64,000 nt of DNA from Rhizophlyctis rosea (GCA_027596075.1 JADGJC010000090.1:68248-132247), one strand, 5' to 3'; shown: positions 35,066-45,900, counted from the first letter of the stretch. Notes: generated by a model not told the origin, from the letters alone. Numbers and translations: made by a program.

Positions 35066-36058
35066 TGTGACGCGAATTGCTTCAAGGGGGACATGAATCA
35101 CCTGGCATTATATAGGAATGGGAGTTGCACCCCTTTGCAGTGGCTATGTGAATTGACTGGGCCGATCCGGGTATGTCGTGCAGGGGGCATAGCAGGATCG
35201 CATCGTGGATATTGCATCCGTCTCAGTGTCAGAGCGAAGGGCGCAGTGAGGAGACTCGTCATGGGGCGTGAAAGCAACTGCTGGCAGGATATTCTGGTTG
35301 TAGAAGGCTGAGTTTTTGGTAAGGGGGCGTAGAGTACGTGCGCTGGCGTTATGTGACGCGTCTTTGTGAGTGGTCAGTACAACACGGACCCTCGCGTTTA
35401 ATATCAGGAAACCAGACATAGCAGGATTTGAGCGAACGAATGAGGCAGAGCGGTGCTAGCCAACCTCGGCATTGATATATTCACAACTTATATAGTACAT
35501 GATGCGAAAACAGAATCGTCCCTGACGCTTGCTGAAGATATTCAAATTGTCCTGCCCATGGTCACAAGGAAAGGAGTTAATATCTATGGCGACCCGTATG
35601 TGGCAAAGTGGCAAGACTTGACTACTTGACCTTGTTCTGAAAGTGCTTCGTATTTGAGTCAAGAGCATCTCACCATCACCAGCATTCCTTGCGGCCATCT
35701 CAGCTATGAAGAAGGGGGAACGACTAGCGGTCAGAGTCTCCCACCGACGGGTACCCAGTCCGCAGTGAAAAGACTCCTCCGAAAGTCACGTCCCAACCGG
35801 CGGGGCTTCACAAAAAGTGAATACCACAGGCAAACGCAAGACGCTTGGATCACGGTGTGTTGAGAGATTCTCGATCGTACTGTTGGTGTCGAGGTCGAAG
35901 GTGAGGAGTGTGGGAAGAAGAAGCAGGAAAGGCCCTCTTCGCTTTCGGGTTGGAGGTAAGTCCGCTGATGCATCAGATCGGCGCCGATCTGTGGCGTAGC
36001 GTGGCAAATTGATTGCTCGACGCCACAAATTACCTAATCGCGCTGGACGTGAATGGAC
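35066..36058. promoter_or_regulatory. Intergenic region of copy 4, joined directly to the middle of Exo4
   Basis: The P-side is normal: TTATATA (TATATAA on the P strand) at 35108-35114, 43 bp from the P4 start. The shared block runs from CTTGACCTTG at 35625-35634 through GGGTACCCAGTCCGC at 35749-35763 and GCTTCACAAAAAGTGAA to TCTCGATCG near 35877. About 150 bp later, after a TTACCTAA motif also seen in copies 2 and 3, the sequence passes straight into the middle of the exonuclease coding region. The Exo-side promoter, leader and start are deleted. Confidence 0.55.
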
Positions 36059-36646
36059 TCAATGAAGGAGGTCGGTGAAGCCGTAGGCTTCCACTGTGCA
36101 TCTCTCTCCGCCCAACAATACCCAGAGTGGTTATTCCACTTTATCGCGGACCCGGCCATCGACAAGTGCGGATTCGGGATCGACGGGGATGTCGTTAAAC
36201 TCCGCAACATCGGCGTCACTGATTTGGAGGGATTCATCAGAGCGGATGATATTTGCATTTATCATCAGAAGGAGGTAAGATTCATCAATCAGAGCATTGC
36301 TTGTCAAACTACCGTTCGATTTTCAGTACACATAAGCTGGGTTTTTCCTTTCCTCACAACAGGTGCTCGGAAACACGATCGTGGACTCCGACTTCGGCTG
36401 GGAAAGGCCGCACCCATCTACCTCGGCTGTCCTAAGGCTACATCCGTCCACCCGAAGACGAAGTATGAAAGAAGGATGTTGACCGACGCGCAGATTGATT
36501 ACTTGATCACAGACGCTCAACAGTCTTTGCAGTGCGTGAAGCAATATGAAGCACAGATGACGGCAGCGGAGGTGGCAGAGGCACACAAATACGCGGCGGA
36601 AACCTCTATTTGGATGTCGCACTGTTCGGGGGCGTGGGGAGTTTAG
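36059..36646 (+). pseudogene. Exo4: 5'-truncated, frameshifted exonuclease-like gene
   Basis: Homology starts inside exon 1 at KEVGEAVGFHCASLS, so motif I (FDxE) and everything before it are gone. Motif II is kept (GIDGDVVKLRN). The intron is 36275-36362 with good splice sites. Exon 2 begins VLGNTIVDSDFGW in the expected frame. One base is then missing near 36405, and the family sequence continues in another frame (APIYLGCPK, then IDYLITDAQQS with motif III). The unspliced sequence is open from exon 1 through the intron to the end by chance. With no motif I and a frameshift this cannot be an active nuclease. Its stop (36644-36646) overlaps the stop of P5 on the other strand. Confidence 0.75.
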
Positions 36647-36969
36647 GAGGTTTGGCTTGAGAGGATGAGGGTGTGCAGGTTTGCAACTGCGTGGGTGAAC
36701 AACGGGCGGAGAGTCTGGTTGGTGGAATGTAGATTCCAATAGTCTTCATTGACTATTCGTTGTGCGATTGCGAATGAAGCTGTGTGTGTAATAATGTTGT
36801 GGGGCGCCTCTGTGCCCAACATAATGGCCAGCTCTCGCGGACATTGGTTTCTAAGGGTGGGAGACACCACGTGCGCCAATACCCGCTGATTCCCATAAGT
36901 ATGGACAGACGGGTCGGCCCCTCTAATGAGAACTATCCCTCTACCTATGTGTAGATACGCGGGGTTCAT
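36643..36969 (-). pseudogene. P5: N-terminal domain only of the P family
   Basis: A single open frame of 108 residues matches only exon 1 of the other P genes (YLHIGRGIVLIRG, VVSPTLRNQCP, SFAIAQRIVNEDYW). It ends at a TAA where homology to exon 1 runs out. The disordered middle, nuclear-signal exon and acidic tail are absent, and no donor site leads to them. Its stop overlaps the Exo4 stop, and its ATG (36967-36969) overlaps the Exo5 ATG within one CATG. It could still encode a stand-alone N-terminal domain, but it has no promoter space of its own, so it is called a remnant. Confidence 0.6.
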
Positions 36970-37905
36970 GATTGTATCCAAGCTATGGGAGAACGACTGT
37001 CCCGCCTCCCGCAACGCTCTTCCGCCGCTCACCGCTCGCCCAGTAGGAAGAGGGCCGGATCATACCGTCGAGACATACTGCACAACACATCAAGTCCCAC
37101 TCCAACCCTCAAACCTCCCAATCCCACACACCGGCCGGACCACGTATGGATACACCAACGTCTACATAGACACCACCGCAACATCTGATGTTGGTCAAGC
37201 GGATCGCAAGTGCTACTCCCTCTTCTATGATGCTAACGACCAGCCCCGCTTCAATATGGCCGGGTTCGACTGTGAACCCCGTGGAGACTCGTCGTACCGG
37301 ATGCCGGCAACGATTCAGTGTTGCAATCTCCTCGGGGAAGGAATTGTATTTCATTGCCCTACACTGTCTGCACGTCAATACCCGCCTTGGCTGTTGACAC
37401 TCATTGCGGACCCGAGGATTGGGAAAAGGGGGTTTGGAGTGCAAAGGGACATCACCATGCTACGAAATGTCGGCGTAACGGATATTCAAGGGTTCTTCCG
37501 AGCAGACGATTTGGTCATATACCATCTTACTCAGGTACAGTTTCTTTCGTTGTTTTTGCTGTTCGGGATCGAGTACAGCGACTGACATGCTTTTTCCTCC
37601 CCAACCCTCACAAATTCCAGGTCCTTGGCATTCCACACCCACACCCGAACATCAAAATGGAACTTGCGGCACCGCGATACCTGGGCGTCAACAAGGGCAG
37701 CTACAAGAAGGGAAAGTGGGAACGCAAGAAACTGAACAACGCCATGATTGACTACGCTATTACCGATGCGCAACAGAGTGTCGAGATTCCCCGCCAAGTG
37801 GCTGCTCAAATGACGCCTGCTCAAGCGGATGAAGCCTTTAAGTACGCCGCGCTCAACTCAATTTGGTTGACACATCAGTATGGAGCCGGCGAACCAGGGT
37901 CTTAG
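36968..37905 (+). CDS. Exo5: DEDDy 3'-5' exonuclease-like protein lacking its own upstream region
   Basis: Two exons (36968-37534, 37621-37905) give 283 residues. All motifs are kept: AGFDCEPR followed by ATIQCC, GVQRDITMLRN, and IDYAITDAQQS. The family extension is present from SKLWEND through GRTTYGY. The normal first ten residues are missing. The frame begins at an ATG that overlaps the start of the P5 remnant, so the 1.3 kb intergenic region seen in copies 1-3 has been deleted. An in-frame ATG at 36926 would add 14 residues but lies inside P5. The C-terminus is 6 residues longer (QYGAGEPGS) than in Exo3. Expression would need a promoter inside P5 or Exo4. Confidence 0.7.
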
Positions 37906-38439
37906 GTAGAGTTTTTGGAAGGGATTGTGTAGGGAGTCTTTTGGAGGAGTGGTTTTTTCGTCAGGACCTTTCTTTTTTGTGTTTTTGGAGTTGCAGGCAT
38001 TTTTTCTTTTCTTTTTGGTTCCCGTCATTTCTTGTATCACAGTTTTTGTTCGGTCGAAGTGTTGTATTATAATCAGTTTTGAGAAAAAAAAAATAAAAAA
38101 AATAAAATACCAGTTGCTCCCCCTAATGAGAGGGGTCGAGACGGTATGAGAGACGTTGTCCTTTTGGTTGCTTGACTTGTGCACCACATCCCAAGTGATA
38201 TATCCGAAGTTACCCATCTCAACACTCTCACAACACCTCAAATAACAATGAGTAAAACACATACATATTACACAGAAGAATCTTAACATTTTTCGAGAAT
38301 GGAACCCCCAAGCAGGAAACATATACCACCACCCTACCCATCCCCATACAAGAAACGGACCTCACGCATAACAAAAGGTAATAACTCGGCACAAAGATTT
38401 TCCCTCCCCTTCACATATGAGAAGCACAATGAGACTCGC
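37906..38439. other. Convergent spacer between Exo5 and fimbrin
   Basis: A T-rich stretch follows the Exo5 stop, and an A-rich run (AAAAAAAAATAAAAAAAATA) lies near 38083-38103. It probably holds the 3' ends of both transcripts. No gene is visible. Confidence 0.45.
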
Positions 38440-41400
38440 TCAGTGCGCAAGGTGCTTGTCGACAGCCATGAGCGTTCCCACGAAAGTGAGGATCTGGAGT
38501 GAGGGTGAGAGGAGGGAGAATGATGAGTTTGATGTGCGGGTGGTGTATTATGATGTAGAGAACCCTCAAGTCCCCAACCCTACGTACTGAACAACCACAG
38601 TTCGTCTTCATCCAACAAAAACGACACCCTCCCGTTCACGACAACACAACAACATCGTCGGATATCCATCAGGCTCACAAAGACCAATTCCCCCAACCCC
38701 CAATCCCCACACACCCATTCCCCACCACTCCCACCCCGCACGAAAAACTCACCATCTTAGGCTTAACCTCCACAATATCCTCCGGCAACACAAAGATCGT
38801 CGCTCCCAACTTCCTCGCAATCGAAATCGCGTACTTGGCATTCAACTTCGCCGAGTCGTCTATCATCGCCAAAGAAAAAAATCATCAGTCACCACACCAC
38901 ACCAAACAATCCACAACCACCCACCCCCACCCCCAAAGAAATAAACAACCACCACCAACGTACCATCCGTCCCCGAAGTAACCAACCCATAATCAACAGT
39001 CCCACTTTTAATCCCATTCAAAAGATCCAAAAAGAATACACCAGTACTCAACCCGGAATCCTTGAAATTACTCATCGAACTGCTCTTCCCTCCTCTCTTG
39101 ACAGTCTCATTGGCCCACTTGATCATGTCCGCGTCCGTGATGTCGTGGCCCGCCGAAGAAAGCGAACGGAGCGTTTGGATGACGTGTTCGCGCATGAGTT
39201 GCCAGACGAGGCCTGTGTGTCGTCGGGGGAGGGGGGTTTGGTCAACAGAGGTGGAGACGGGCATTGAGAGAAGGACGGGGGATCAAGAATTGAAAGCGGA
39301 GATAAAAACCAAACCGGGGAAAGGGAAAATACCAGAAAAAAAAAAAAAACTCACCAAGCGTCAAAGTCTTATTCCCATCCGTAATATCACTCCCCTGAAT
39401 CCCCACAAGCGAAAACTTCAAACTCTTCCCCAACACAACTACATAATTCGTGTTCTCCACTTTCTTGAATTTCGAACTCACGGGGGCTTTGTTTACCTGT
39501 TCCAACACCACCATCATCGTCAATTATGACCACGCCAGCAGTGCGCGCATTACACAGCGAGAAAGAGAAAGGAGGGAAATGACACCCTTACCTTCTTCCA
39601 TTCTACTAATCCGGGTTTGACGCGATCGATGGCTTGGAGGAGGACTAACCCGTCTTGTAGGTCGTCAAAGAGGTTGTTCACGAAGGGTTCCACACCAAGC
39701 GAATTCAACCAAAGCGCAAACGCCCTGGCCTCCCGGTCCCCTTCACTACTGAACAACCATTCATCCAACTGCGCAAGTTCAGCCTCCGTCAATTTCTCCA
39801 ACCCCGGATGCGTGTTGAATAAGTTTGCAACGAACGCGAAGTTGAGTTTCGGGTTACCGCCCACAAGGGTTTTAGGCGTAAGGTATTTTCGACACCCGAG
39901 ACGGTCGGCGTTTTGGAGCACTTGTTCCGCCCGTTCGTGTAAGTCCCCAATTTGGAGGGGCGAGCGGGAACAGAGGTTGGGGGCGAGTTGGTTTAGGAGG
40001 ACGGTGTAGTTATCTCCTTCGCGGACGTCAGAGGAGAAATTGGATACTTTCTTGTTCCACCCGGCCTTTTTGAGGTGGTAGTTGAACCACCTCAACAAAA
40101 TCTGCTCCGGCGGCAACTTCAAGAAATCCTCCATCGTCTCCCCTTGCTCCAACAACCTAAACAACTCCGGGTGGACCTTGATATCGATCTTGGCTTGTAG
40201 ACCGATTTTGATGATTTGCCAGATTAGACCGAGGATAAGGTGTTCGCGTCCTTCGATGATGTCTTGGGAGCCGATGTTGACGACGCTGCAGCCAATGGCT
40301 TTGGCGCTGTTGACGACGAGGTTGTTGTTTTCGGTCATTTGGAAGGCGTTGAGTTTTTTGCTGGTGTTGAGGACGCGGTCGTCGATTGTGTTGGGGACCG
40401 CGTCGTTGATTAGTTTGGCGAGGATTAGGCCGTCTGTGTTCGAGGGGATGTGGGGAAGGAGGGAGTTGGTTAGGTAGGGGTGGCAAAGTGTGTGAGAAAC
40501 CCTGCAAATCCCATTTGCTGGATACGACAACTTCGGGTCGGCCAATGCCTCTTGTATAACCAACCCAATCACCCGACCAAACCGCCATCAACCAACCACA
40601 TATGATCAACCAGTGTAACCCAACCAATTAAACAATTCATCAACCCCCTGCCGAACCCACCCTCCCTCATCCCAACTCTAACTCTCACACAACCGCACTA
40701 CAAAAAGAAAAAAACCAGCAGTCAAAACTCACCCTTACACTCCGCAAAAACCTGCATACTCTTCTCATCAATCGGCAACCTATGCCCCACATCCTTATCC
40801 CCACTCAACACCCAATTAATATGCCCCGTAAAACTCTCCTTCTCATCCTCATTAATCGTATGCGTCGTATTCTCCAAATGTCCATGCAAAACAATCTTTT
40901 TCGGTCCCCCGGTGTCGGACTGACCCTTGGGTTTCGGCACGCCCTTTTCTTCCCGGACTTTCGAGACGGCTTTGAGGAATGCTTCGAACGTGACGGAGGC
41001 GGTGCTGTCGAGGAGGGAGAGGGCGTTGAGTTTATCGGTTACTTCCGAGGCGCTGCACCCGGCTTTTGTGGAGAGGGAGGAGAGATCGGATTGGTGGATT
41101 GCGTCTGGGGTGGGGGGAATGGAACGCCGGGTTAGTTTGTGCATTGCATGTATTTTGATGTTTTCGAATGAAGCTGATGGCGTGCTAATGCACGCATACC
41201 GATCTGCTTCGCAGATTGAGAGACGCTTCGCGCCGTACTGTGCGGCCTAGCAACCCTCCTGAATTGAGCTCTAAGTCAGCTCCGCTGGCGATCCGTTCGC
41301 TTTCGCTCGCAAAGACGCTCCGCACATCCCGAAGACCCTTCAAGCCACAAACCCACTCGCCACTCACACGCACCACCGACGAAAAACTCCCCCACCGAAA

Positions 41401-42905
41401 CACAAAAACTCACCATTCCCATCCTTATCCGCACTCGCAAACTGCTGATGGAACGCCTGGATCTCGCTCGCAGTGAAGTAGGGGTACTTGACACTTAGGG
41501 CTTGCGTGTTGATTCCCATATTGTTCGTGTTTCCGAAGAGAGATGGTTGGGAGTTGTATTCGGCGGCGGGGGCAGGGGTGTGAGTGGGTGTTGGGTAGGT
41601 TGCTGTGATGCGATCTACGTAGGCGGGGATTGTTGTGGGTAGGGGGTTTGTGGGTTGTGCGGGACGGGTGGGGAGGGAGGGTGTGCTGTTGGGGGTGGGA
41701 AGGTGTGTTATTTTTTGTGAGTTTTCGAGTTGGTTAAGCACATTTTCCTCGTTCTGTCCTTCTCCATTTCTCCTTCTCGATATCTCGTATTGTGTTGCTG
41801 GAGCTCACAAGGGCGCTTCGCGCCATATTATGCGCTGCGCGCACTAAGCCAGCATTCACTGGCGATATTTTCGCTACGTGCCATCACTAGCCAGCTTCGC
41901 TGGCTCACGGCCAAAAACGTTTCGCGCCTTACTATGCCAGCTTCGCTGGCGATCCGTTCGCTTCGCTCACATAGACCTTTTGCGCCATCTCTAGCCAGCT
42001 CCGCTGGCCCTCGCATCCCAGGCATTCCCTACTACCCACCCCAAACTCAAACCCAAACCTAGTCCGCCCACTCAAAAAAGAAAAACTTACTCGTGACGAA
42101 CCGGCTTCGGAGGCGGCGGCGCAGCAAAAGGATTATGCGCAGCAGCCTGAGCGGGAGCAGCAGGAGCGGGTCTCGCCGGCGTAGGAGGTTGGGGTTTTGG
42201 GAAGGGACGGTTAGCGGTGTCGCCTAGCTGTTGGGCGCGTTGAGCTACGGAGGGGCGGGGTGGTTGGGGTGGTTGCGCGGGTTCGGCAACGGGGGGTTGG
42301 TAAGTTTGGGGTTGTTGTTGGTATTGTTGGGGTGTGAAGTATGCTGGGCGGTCTGTTTGTGGGTGGTGGGTGAGTTTTGTGTGATCGTGTGTTTGGTATT
42401 TGATGGAATGTCAATGGCGTGCTATAGCACGCATACTAATCTGCTTCGCAGATTGAAGGCGCTTCGCGCCAAACTGTGCGCTCCGCGCACAACATAGATG
42501 TTCGATGGATGATGATAGCGTGCTAACGCACGCATACTAATCTGCTTCGCAGATCGCAGGCGCTTCGCGCCATACTGTGCGCTTTTGCTGACTTCCACCC
42601 ACCGAGATCCGTTCGCTTCGCTCACACACATCCAAATAGCCAGCTTCGCTGACATGCGCAAACTCACCAGGGACAGCCTTATTCTCGTTCCTCTTCTTCA
42701 ACAACCAATCGTCACCAGAATCCTTCTGTTCCCTCCAATTATTATGGGCAGAGGGCAGATTACTTTGCAGTGTATTTGAATTATCAGTATCTTGCTGATA
42801 ATCGTCGTCGTTCCTCCAATCGTCGTCGTCAGTCGCCGAGTTTAGAGTATTTGTGCTCTGGTTGAACGAGGAAGTGGGGGTTGCGAAGTTCCTGAATCCT
42901 GACAT
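38440..42905 (-). CDS. SAC6: Fimbrin/plastin, actin-bundling protein with a long N-terminal extension
   Basis: Nine exons (42668-42905, 42091-42352, 41414-41685, 40733-41104, 39592-40433, 39355-39496, 38964-39212, 38753-38859, 38440-38493) join in phase and give 845 residues. Residues 1-230 are a low-complexity extension: an Asp/Asn-rich start, then Pro/Gln/Ala-rich. An EF-hand-like loop (DKDGNGDAIHQSD) is split by an intron. Four calponin-homology domains follow, with typical blocks [71 protein letters not shown] and [15 protein letters not shown]. The C-terminus ends [16 protein letters not shown]. Fimbrin cross-links actin filaments in patches and cables. Yeast Sac6 is about 640 residues, so the extra 200 N-terminal residues are unusual, and the second EF-hand is degenerate. 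Three introns carry hairpin clusters. The gene looks functional. Confidence 0.92.
41170..41330. repeat. Hairpin palindrome cluster in a fimbrin intron (41105-41412)
   Basis: Successive short palindromes are visible: GCGTGCTAATGCACGC, ATCTGCTTCGCAGAT, a decayed GACGCTTCGCGCC, and GTCAGCTCCGCTGGC followed by GATCCGTTCGCTTTCGCTC. Each has a stem of about 6 bp and a 3-4 base loop, usually TTC or TCC. All lie inside one intron and none in the flanking exons. Confidence 0.7.
41810..42015. repeat. Hairpin palindrome cluster in a fimbrin intron (41686-42090)
   Basis: At least six hairpins occur in about 200 bp: GGCGCTTCGCGCC, TGCGCTGCGCGCA, GCCAGCATTCACTGGC, GCCAGCTTCGCTGGC twice, and GCCAGCTCCGCTGGC, plus GATCCGTTCGCTTCGCTCAC. 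They are separated by 5-20 bp of AT-richer sequence. Confidence 0.75.
42415..42660. repeat. Tandemly duplicated hairpin cassette in fimbrin intron 1 (42353-42667)
   Basis: A fixed series occurs twice in tandem: GCGTGC-loop-GCACGC, CATACTAAT, CTGCTTCGCAG, GGCGCTTCGCGCC, then AACTGTGCGC. The first copy ends with a perfect GTGCGCTCCGCGCAC. The second decays into GATCCGTTCGCTTCGCTCAC and GCCAGCTTCGCTGAC. The cassette is about 80-110 bp long. It fills most of the 315-nt intron. Confidence 0.75.
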
Positions 42906-45900
42906 GGTTCGTTTTTCAGTTTCGAGAGTAGGTGGGTGGGAGAGTGGCGTTTGTTTGGGTGATTGTGTAAGCTGATGGGAGGGGATTTCTCTCGGAGGAT
43001 TTTTCTGTGTGTTGCTATGGGTGCGATGGGTGGATTATGGGATTTGTTTATTCGTAGGTGGCTTATCTGTGATTGGGATGGGATGATGGATGAGTGAGGA
43101 AGCATGAGAAGAGGGAAGGAAGAGTGGGGCCTTTTTGTTTGTTTATCGAGCGATAGCAGGCCTCGACCTTTTGTGGCCAATACGTATGCGGTCTTTCACC
43201 ACAGACCAACAACAACACCATAACCATCCCACTTCTTACCCTATCGAATCAATGGACTGTCAACGTTGGATGGAAACAAGACGCCGTCTGTTGTCTGTTT
43301 TGGTGTTTGATGGAGTATGTGAGAAAGCGATCTCGTGTCGTTGGTGGGAAAACCACGAATCGCGACTCACCTATTGCGTACAGCCGGCCGACGCTATTGG
43401 GTGTGCTTCAAAAACAGGTGTGTGTATAGACGAAGAGGCCACCGCAGGCTTATATGAGCGAAGTGTGTAACCTGTCAAAAGGTGTAGTTGTGTGGGGGGG
43501 TGGGCAAGGAATAAGAGTGTGGGAAAGAGATGGTAGAGATTGGTATTCTTGGCTGTCCATGCTTGGCTGCCTTGGCTCCTTGTGTCTGTGTGTGTCCTTG
43601 CCGGTCAGAGACCCCCCGTTGACCCCGTCGTCATCCACTGTCGTACCAACACTGGCACCATGCACATCCACCCCCCTCCCTCTGTTCCTCTGTTTCCTGG
43701 CCTCCGTAGTAGCACCGCCTGACAATCAGGGCTGCATGACTCATTATCATGGCATGGGCGGCAAGGCAGACGTGGCGCAGTAATGCACTGTACCACCATG
43801 ATGTAATGACCACAATCCCCGACCATGGAGACCTATGGCGCGTGGAAGGGTCCTATCGCTGTATGGTGTAGGAAGATGTGGAAGACGAGACCGTGGTAAC
43901 CTCACCAACGTGCTATTCCGACCCTCCTTCGAAACACACAAAAAGAAAAAAAGACAAATGCCCAAGTAGTACTGACTATGAACGGGAACGGCTCTCTTAC
44001 AATAACAGTCACCATTCAGCAGAGAAATCCCAGCTAAAGTAATAATCCTGAAAATTCAATTCTTATTATTGCTTTCATTCCTGGCAGTCATAGGTCCGCC
44101 CAAGCCTATGATAAATCCTTCCTGGACAACTGCCCGCTGTGTTCCATCTACTACATCAAAACAAGGTCTCTCGTTAATAGTCACTGGAGCCCGCTAAACT
44201 TACTCTTCAGCAGCATTTTGAAACGTTCTTCCCGATCGTCTTCCTTTTCCTTCTTTTTGGTTTCGTCGACCTTCAGGATCTACAAAATAAATTCCGCTGG
44301 TACCTACCCTTGCTTGGAGACAGAAAAGTAAACACAAGGAAGCAGAATCACATGCGTTTGACTGACATTGTAAGGTCATATCTCAAAAAGGGACGATATG
44401 ATCAATGTTTGATCATCTTAGTGTATATTGCATAGCGACATCGTGGACTTCGGATTCCAATATGTTAAGTTACTTGCGGAACACTTGGACAAGTCTGACT
44501 GGTAGCGTGTAATATTCCCGCCCCGTTAGAGTACGATATTACATTTGTGCTGACAGTCAATCTTTTAGGAGCTGTATATCGGGTCAAAAAGGATAGACGG
44601 AAAAACAAGCGAAACATTGGTGGGATCCTAATGACGAGTACCCGGATCTACAACCTTTTGCAGGTATCGTTTCATACGTTGGGATTTTTGTCCTGCGATG
44701 CCACTTGCAGGGAGTCTGTGTCGCCTCCTGGGAACGTAACTGATGGTTTTGACGAGTGTGGCGGGAAATTGAATGGGGTTAAAAAGGTATTTTTGGGTTG
44801 CGATGAAAGGGTGATAGGGATGTCCTTCTACGGTCCCAAGTGTACAGATATTTTTTTTTTCTTCCGTTTTTCTGCGCGAAAGGTTGTTAGGCATCTGATC
44901 TCAGTGTACAGAGGAAGGAGTTGCTCGACGCCTGGACACTTTTACATAAATGCAGTTGGCTGGATCATCATAAGTTTCAAGTTCCACCAGTAGTAGGTCC
45001 ACCGGTTTGATGTTGAAGACCTCTGGGTTTCGTCCTGTATGTGAATTGATTGCCTTTCCGTCCGACGTTCTGTTGGGGCAACTTGTCGAGCATTGGTCCG
45101 AAAAAATGGAAACTTGGAATTTTTGTGTACGGCTCTGAATTCTACTCAGCGATTACATTGGAGGTGGAACCCACGTGCTACACCGCCTGTTGCAAACCCA
45201 CGTCGAACTCGGAATTCTTCGAGCTCACCAAAGCGCAAACAAGAACTCTGGAAAAATTTGAGGCTGATCTTGCTTTCTGGATCTGAAAGGCCAAAAAGTA
45301 AGACACAATTGACGAACAGATTGGATGGTGGGGCATACCTGAGCTCACCAGGTTCCGCCTGTGTGGGACGCCGATAACTGGGCCTCTTGCAGGATATGTT
45401 TATTTCGAGTTGGGTGATTCAGAATTGGGTGTGCTGGATGAATGTCACCTATCGCGCGGCAGGATGTAGATGAGTGGATTACGAACACTCAGTGGGAGAG
45501 TGTTTGGATAGCCGGTTTCGTTCTGGTTAGCAGATCTTGGACGGATGACAGTAAGATTCGAGAGTGCGCGCAATCAACCTTGCCTGAGCTGCTTTGAGGG
45601 TGATTGAATGGAAATTGCTTTTTTGCGCCTCGTGCCAGATGGATCATGTGAGATGTGTTTTCAATATGTATGGAGGCTTGTGAGTCTGTCACTAGGATGA
45701 TGTTTGATGGTACGGATGGATGGAATGTCGATGAGGGTTTTTTTGATGTATGTTTATGGTACCATAGGAGGGCGGGACGGTTTTTAGTGTACTTTTGAAG
45801 GGGGTCTCACCTCATGGCGGGGATGTGTGTCATTTACGAGAACTAGGGGGGACGTCTTCTGCATGTAATGATGCGCCTGGCAAGTAATGGTTCTGTCATG

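Noticed and set aside
36053..36646. Single 197-residue open frame over Exo4
   Set aside because: It runs through an intron with good splice sites and switches to the family frame only because of a one-base deletion; it is an accident of decay, not a gene.
13738..37905. P-Exo units as a DNA transposon or retroelement
   Set aside because: No transposase, reverse transcriptase, integrase, terminal inverted repeats or target duplications could be seen at unit ends; segmental duplication explains the layout.
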